Shown here piece after piece: positions 51,262 through 55,300 of a stretch of DNA of 55,300 bases. Under the pieces are notes generated by a model. It was not told the origin of the DNA and did not search any database. It saw only the letters and a program-made list of their open reading frames with translations. Within the stretch, counting starts at the first letter, position 1; every line of letters begins with the position of its first letter. The DNA lies in assembly GCA_019114005.1 (NCBI GenBank), contig DXGH01000055.1:1-55300 (forward strand), in the 5' to 3' direction. The translations under genes and the position numbers were made by a program. This DNA is from Candidatus Acetatifactor stercoripullorum. GTDB lineage: Bacteria; Bacillota; Clostridia; Lachnospirales; Lachnospiraceae.

Positions 51262-51300
51262 ATGCTTACATTTGTGTGAAGTTACAAATGTAAGCATTTA
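51259..51300. terminator. Perfect 17-bp hairpin at the end of the GDPD gene
   Basis: TAAATGCTTACATTTGT (51259-51275) is exactly complementary to ACAAATGTAAGCATTTA (51284-51300) with an 8-base loop. The first TAA is the stop codon of the gene. There is no T-run on the plus strand (CATAGG follows), so it may act as an RNA-end stabiliser, a weak terminator or an operator. Confidence 0.55.
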
Positions 51301-51401
51301 CATAGGTAATTAGTACTAGACACAATATATAAAACTATGTTTTAAAATTTGTGCAGGTTGAACGAAAATTTATAGTATGTCAAAAAATTATCAAATTTTT
51401 C

Positions 51402-51430
51402 TTGATATTCTATTGGTAGATTGTTACAAT
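51402..51430 (+). promoter_or_regulatory. ppdK promoter
   Basis: TTGATA (51402-51407), 17-bp spacer, TACAAT (51425-51430), in an A+T-rich region. The leader is about 50 bases with AAGGGAG before the ATG. Confidence 0.75.
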
Positions 51431-51486
51431 ATCCAAGGTACTTAAATGTTAGTATAGGTCACTAATTAAAAAGGGAGACAAAAAGC

Positions 51487-54123
51487 ATGAAGAAATGGGT
51501 CTACAAATTCAAAGAGGGAAATGCCGACATGAGGAATCTTCTCGGAGGCAAGGGAGCTAACCTTGCGGAGATGACCAATCTTGGGCTGCCTATCCCTCAG
51601 GGCTTTACTGTAACGACAGAGGCTTGTACGGATTATTACGAAAACGGAAAGCAGATTTCCGATGAAATTAAGGAGCAGATTTTTCAGAACCTGGCTGATC
51701 TGGAGGCGTTAATGGGGAAGAAATTCGGCGATACCGAAGATCCCCTGCTTGTTTCGGTTCGTTCCGGCGCAAGAGCTTCCATGCCCGGTATGATGGACAC
51801 AATTTTGAATCTGGGACTGAATGATGTAGCTGTGGAGGGATTCGCCAAAAAGACGGGAAATCCCAGATTTGCATATGATTCCTACCGCCGTTTCATTCAG
51901 ATGTATTCCGATGTGGTAATGGAGGTTCCCAAGTCCTTCTTTGAGAAGATCATCGATGAGATGAAGGAGGAGAAGGGCGTTCATTTTGACACAGAGCTGA
52001 CGGCGGATGATCTGAAGGTTCTGGCTGATAAATTCAAGGCAGTGTATAAAGAGGCTATGAAGGGAGAGGAATTCCCTCAGGATCCCAGAGAACAGCTGAT
52101 GGGCGCGGTAAAGGCCGTGTTCCGTTCCTGGGATAATCCCCGCGCCATTGTATACAGACGTATGAATGACATTCCCGGAGACTGGGGCACTGCTGTAAAC
52201 GTACAGTGCATGGTATTCGGCAACAAGGGCGAAACCTCCGGAACAGGCGTGGCCTTTACCCGTAACCCTGCAACCGGCGCAAAGGGAATTTTCGGAGAAT
52301 ATCTGATCAACGCTCAGGGTGAGGATGTTGTAGCAGGTGTCCGTACACCTCAGCCTATCACCCAGCTGGAGAAGGATCTTCCTGAATGCTACAAGCAGTT
52401 TATGGAGCTGGCAAACAAGCTTGAAAATCATTATCGCGATATGCAGGATATGGAGTTTACCATTGAGGAGGGCAAGCTTTACTTCCTGCAGACCAGAAAC
52501 GGCAAGAGAACCGCTGCAGCTGCAATCAACATTGCATGCGATCTGGTGGATGAGGGCATGATCACTCCTGAGGAGGCAGTATGCCGTATTGAGGCAAAAT
52601 CCCTGGATCAGCTGCTGCACCCTACCTTTGACGCGGATGCGCTGAAGGCAGGCGAGGTGATCGGCAGCGCGCTTCCCGCTTCCCCCGGCGCAGCAGCAGG
52701 CAAGGTGTACTTTACCGCAGAGGATGCAAAGGCAGCAGGAAAGGGCGGCAGAGGCGAAAGAGTGATTCTTGTGCGTCTGGAGACCTCACCTGAGGACATT
52801 GAGGGTATGCACGCAGCTGAAGGCATTTTAACCGTGCGCGGCGGCATGACCTCCCATGCGGCAGTGGTTGCCCGCGGCATGGGAACCTGCTGTGTATCCG
52901 GATGTGGAGACATTAAAATTGATGAAGAAGCAAAGGTATTTTCACTTGGCGGATATGAATTCCACGAGGGAGATTATATCTCTCTGGACGGCAGCACCGG
53001 CAAGATTTACAAGGGAGATATCAAGACCGTTGAGGCGTCCGTAGGAGGCAACTTCGGCCGTATCATGGCTTGGGCGGATCAGTTCAGAACCCTTCAGGTA
53101 CGCACCAATGCGGATACCCCGGCAGATACCGAAAATGCTGTGAAGCTGGGTGCGGAGGGCATCGGCCTTTGCCGTACGGAGCATATGTTCTTCGGCGAGG
53201 AAAGAATTCCCAAGATCCGCAAAATGATTCTGTCCGACACCGTTGAGCAGAGAGAGGCAGCTTTGAATGAGCTGATCGTATTCCAGAAGGCTGACTTTAA
53301 GGCTATGTATGAGGTGCTGGAAGGAAAGCCCATGACCGTCCGTTATCTGGACCCGCCTCTTCATGAGTTTGTTCCCACTGAAGATGCAGACATCGCTGCA
53401 TTGGCGGAGGATATGGGCCTGACTGTGGCTGAGGTAAAGGCAAAATGTGATTCCCTCCATGAGTTTAACCCTATGATGGGACACAGAGGCTGCCGTCTTG
53501 CAGTTACCTATCCTGAAATTGCAAAGATGCAGACCAGAGCCGTTATGGAGGCGGCCATCGAGGTGAAGAATGAGAAGGGCTACGATATCGTTCCCGAGAT
53601 CATGATCCCTCTGGTAGGAGAGAAAAAAGAGCTGAAATTTGTGAAGGATATTGTGGTGGAGACCGCTGAGCAGGTAAAGAAGGAGAAAAACTCCGACATA
53701 CAGTACCATATCGGTACCATGATCGAAATTCCCCGCGCAGCCCTCACTGCAGATGCTATCGCAGAAGAGGCAGAATTCTTCTCCTTTGGTACAAACGACC
53801 TGACCCAGATGACCTTCGGCTTCTCCCGTGATGACGCAGGCAAGTTCCTGGATGCTTACTACCAGGCTAAGATTTATGAGTCTGATCCCTTCGCAAGACT
53901 GGATCAGACCGGCGTTGGACAGCTGGTGCAGATGGCAGTGGAGAAGGGACGCAAGACCCGCCCTGAATTAAAGTGCGGCATCTGCGGCGAGCACGGCGGC
54001 GATCCTTCTTCCGTGGAGTTCTGCCATAAGATTGGACTCAATTATGTGTCCTGTTCACCTTTCCGTGTGCCTATTGCGAGACTGGCAGCGGCACAGGCTG
54101 CTATCAAGAACCCCCGCAAGTAA
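51487..54123 (+). CDS. ppdK: Pyruvate, phosphate dikinase
   Basis: Interconverts pyruvate, ATP and phosphate with PEP, AMP and pyrophosphate; in anaerobes it supports PPi-linked glycolysis or gluconeogenesis. The ATP-grasp domain (RNLLGGKGANLAEM, SVRSGARASMPGMMDTILNLG) is at the N-terminus. The phosphohistidine domain holds GGMTSHAAVVARGMG with His near residue 457. The C-terminal PEP/pyruvate barrel holds GLCRTEHMF, MGHRGCRLAVTYPEI, FSFGTNDLTQMTFGFSRDD and the catalytic Cys in CGICGEHGGDP. Length 878 is typical. Its codon choice is strongly biased toward a few codons, as in highly expressed genes. Confidence 0.97.
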   Translation: MKKWVYKFKEGNADMRNLLGGKGANLAEMTNLGLPIPQGFTVTTEACTDYYENGKQISDEIKEQIFQNLADLEALMGKKFGDTEDPLLVSVRSGARASMPGMMDTILNLGLNDVAVEGFAKKTGNPRFAYDSYRRFIQMYSDVVMEVPKSFFEKIIDEMKEEKGVHFDTELTADDLKVLADKFKAVYKEAMKGEEFPQDPREQLMGAVKAVFRSWDNPRAIVYRRMNDIPGDWGTAVNVQCMVFGNKGETSGTGVAFTRNPATGAKGIFGEYLINAQGEDVVAGVRTPQPITQLEKDLPECYKQFMELANKLENHYRDMQDMEFTIEEGKLYFLQTRNGKRTAAAAINIACDLVDEGMITPEEAVCRIEAKSLDQLLHPTFDADALKAGEVIGSALPASPGAAAGKVYFTAEDAKAAGKGGRGERVILVRLETSPEDIEGMHAAEGILTVRGGMTSHAAVVARGMGTCCVSGCGDIKIDEEAKVFSLGGYEFHEGDYISLDGSTGKIYKGDIKTVEASVGGNFGRIMAWADQFRTLQVRTNADTPADTENAVKLGAEGIGLCRTEHMFFGEERIPKIRKMILSDTVEQREAALNELIVFQKADFKAMYEVLEGKPMTVRYLDPPLHEFVPTEDADIAALAEDMGLTVAEVKAKCDSLHEFNPMMGHRGCRLAVTYPEIAKMQTRAVMEAAIEVKNEKGYDIVPEIMIPLVGEKKELKFVKDIVVETAEQVKKEKNSDIQYHIGTMIEIPRAALTADAIAEEAEFFSFGTNDLTQMTFGFSRDDAGKFLDAYYQAKIYESDPFARLDQTGVGQLVQMAVEKGRKTRPELKCGICGEHGGDPSSVEFCHKIGLNYVSCSPFRVPIARLAAAQAAIKNPRK

Positions 54124-54236
54124 GAGTTCTGTCATTCACCATTGGATTTGATGAAGCGCAAACCTTCTATAAATCCCATGGATACGGCATAAAACCGTCA
54201 AAATGGCATGATTTGACCGTGGAGGTTTATATCTAA
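54124..54236 (+). pseudogene. 3' remnant of a GNAT-like acetyltransferase gene
   Basis: One frame, open since before the ppdK stop, reads SFTIGFDEAQTFYKSHGYGI, then KPSKWHDLTVEVYI and a TAA at 54234-54236. The AxxFYxxxGY pattern is that of the C-terminal part of GNAT acetyltransferases. There is no start and no N-terminal part. I infer a leftover gene end between ppdK and its terminator; the match is short, so confidence is low. It is part of the gene-free stretch 54124-54437, which also holds the terminator and two small hairpins (54327-54360 and 54370-54389). Confidence 0.35.
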
Positions 54237-54244
54237 TCGCCAAA

Positions 54245-54285
54245 ACCCCCGTACATTCCCAATTGGGCAATGTGCGGGGTTTTTT
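54245..54285 (+). terminator. Rho-independent terminator of ppdK
   Basis: CCCCGTACATT (54247-54257) pairs with AATGTGCGGGG (54269-54279), one G-T pair, with CCCAATTGGG able to pair within the loop, followed by six T (54280-54285). Confidence 0.9.
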
Positions 54286-54437
54286 GTTGTTATTTTGGGC
54301 TGTTTGTACAAATCTAAACGGGAACGCAAAAATGTATTCTGATTTCAAAAATACATTTTGTCCATGCTCGCTGCTATTTTCACAGCAGCCAATTCCGTAA
54401 TTTTGGACGAATTCAGCTTTCAGTAAAGGAGGCCATT

Positions 54438-55300
54438 ATGAGACGAGACGATCAAAGGCAAGCAGTAAAAAACATTCCCTTGGAACAGTTGAAGCCATTT
54501 AAGAATCATCCCTTTCAGGTACGAGACGATGAGGAATTTCGGCGTCTTGTTGAGAGCATTGAAATTCACGGTGTAATTCATCCAGCGGTGGCTCGCCAGA
54601 TTGGTGAAGATTGTTATGAACTAATTTCTGGTCATCGACGCAAAGCGGCTTGTGAAGTATTGGGTTACTCTGAGATGCCTGTTTTAGTCCGGTCCATGAC
54701 GGATGATGAGGCAGTTGTAAACATGGTAGATGCAAACCTTCAGCGTGAGACGATTCTCCCAAGTGAAAGAGCCTTTGCATACAAAATGAAGTTGGTAGCT
54801 ATGAGCCATCAGGGGCGTAAAGGACATACTTCCGCCCAACTTGGGCGGAAGTATGTCGGAAAAGAATCCAGAGAGTTAATTGCTGAACAAGTCGGTCAAA
54901 GTCGCAACCAAATTTCTCGCTATATCCGTCTTACTGAATTGATACCAGAAATTCTTGAAATGGTTGATAATCGAAAAATGGCATTGAATCCAGCAGTATC
55001 TATTTCCTACTTGGACAAGAAGCAACAGAAGCTACTATATAAGGTAATGGTAGCACTAAAAGCAACCCCATCTATTTCTCAGGCAAAAGCCATCCGAGAA
55101 AAGGCCAGTGAATCAGACTTTACAGAAGATTACTTGGTTTGTATCTTATCGGAAAAGAAACCAAACCAGAGAGAGCCGATGATTGTTGAAGAAGAAGAAA
55201 TCAAGCAGTATTTCCCCTCGCATTACAATAGTGAACAGATGCACAACACGATTTTACTGTTGATTAGAAATTGGAGTAAAAAGCGTGGCTACACACAATA
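54438..55300 (+). CDS. ParB/RepB/Spo0J-family partition-like protein (3' end cut by window)
   Basis: Frame from ATG 54438 (AAAGGAGG upstream) runs to the window edge, where the last two bases TA are probably the start of the stop codon: 287 residues. ParB box I is LEQLKPFKNHPFQV, box II GEDCYELISGHRRKAACEVLG with MVDANLQRE following; the helix-turn-helix is AEQVGQSRNQISRYIRLTELIP, then LNPAVSISYL. This form, with the linker seen here, is typical of plasmids and integrative elements rather than of the chromosomal Spo0J, so an element probably extends to the right. Composition is richer in A+T than the neighbours (22 of 60 G+C at 54961-55020 against 32 of 60 at 41401-41460). A 35-bp palindrome lies inside (54823-54857). 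Confidence 0.88.
   Translation, partial: MRRDDQRQAVKNIPLEQLKPFKNHPFQVRDDEEFRRLVESIEIHGVIHPAVARQIGEDCYELISGHRRKAACEVLGYSEMPVLVRSMTDDEAVVNMVDANLQRETILPSERAFAYKMKLVAMSHQGRKGHTSAQLGRKYVGKESRELIAEQVGQSRNQISRYIRLTELIPEILEMVDNRKMALNPAVSISYLDKKQQKLLYKVMVALKATPSISQAKAIREKASESDFTEDYLVCILSEKKPNQREPMIVEEEEIKQYFPSHYNSEQMHNTILLLIRNWSKKRGYTQ
54823..54857. repeat. 35-bp palindrome inside parB
   Basis: GACATACTTCCGCCCAA (54823-54839) and its exact complement TTGGGCGGAAGTATGTC (54841-54857) flank a single C at 54840. It encodes residues 129-140 of ParB (GHTSAQLGRKYV), the linker just before the helix-turn-helix. A perfect palindrome of this size in coding DNA is unlikely by chance. Confidence 0.9.

Overview
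The window looks like chromosomal DNA of a Gram-positive anaerobe of the order Lachnospirales/Eubacteriales, most likely a gut Lachnospiraceae. The reasons are the sigA-type macromolecular synthesis operon (dgt-dnaG-rpoD-trmK), pyruvate phosphate dikinase, the FchA/FolD folate C1 pair, pyrB-pyrI, strong AGGAGG ribosome binding sites, frequent GTG starts, and several families typical of this group (DUF6320, CmpB-like, Gx transporter/NusG_II, DUF815). I infer the family from gene content; no genus is claimed. Layout, left to right: fchA-folD (145-1674). A secreted-looking FliD-like protein behind a sigma-D-like promoter (1793-2554). tRNA-Leu(CAG) with promoter and terminator (2620-2784). A three-gene module of condensation-fold acyltransferase, zinc-ribbon membrane protein and HSL-type esterase (2825-5816). 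dgt, dnaG, rpoD, trmK and a TGS-nucleoside kinase (5903-12310). A GT39-like membrane protein, RNase P RNA and a membrane-anchored trypsin-like protease (12347-15160). A decaying carbohydrate locus (15226-19806), in which an AraC regulator and a sugar-binding protein have lost their 5' halves at one junction and the second permease carries a homopolymer frameshift, while the GH43-like and CE15-like enzymes remain open. A metal cluster with two G3E GTPases and a ZIP transporter (19939-24117). ylmH, a CmpB-like membrane protein and a two-component system (24125-28684). On the minus strand, pyrI, pyrB and a nitroreductase (28746-30775). A PH-domain protein and a second CmpB-like protein (30978-31849). 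A folate operon folC-folE-HD hydrolase-folP-folB/K (31927-36087). Gx transporter/NusG_II pair on the minus strand (36029-36995). A SmtB/CzrA-like sensor (37100-37444), a DUF5050 protein and pheA, the last two fired from overlapping divergent promoters (37457-39837). A DUF815 ATPase with ppx and ppk1, then maf and a HAD phosphatase (39864-46131). A small acidic protein, a PHP-HAD fusion and an ABC-F protein (46186-49861). A 166-bp MITE-like element (49970-50135), a truncated iron-sulfur protein remnant behind an excellent promoter, and a glycerophosphodiester phosphodiesterase (50165-51261). ppdK (51487-54123). Last, an A+T-richer segment with a ParB-like gene cut by the window edge, probably the start of an integrated element (about 54300-55300). 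Working together: fchA/folD and the folate operon make and interconvert reduced folates. DUF815-ppx-ppk1 appear to be a co-transcribed polyphosphate cycle. The two CobW-like GTPases and ZIP suggest zinc supply and allocation. The strongest leads for new biology are the acyltransferase/DUF6320/esterase module, the HD hydrolase sitting where the folate pathway needs a dihydroneopterin phosphatase, the sigma-D-like promoter in front of a FliD-like protein, the MITE-like element, and a 35-bp palindrome inside parB. The clearest evolutionary event is the deletion joint at about 15594. All calls are from reading the sequence; no database search was run.
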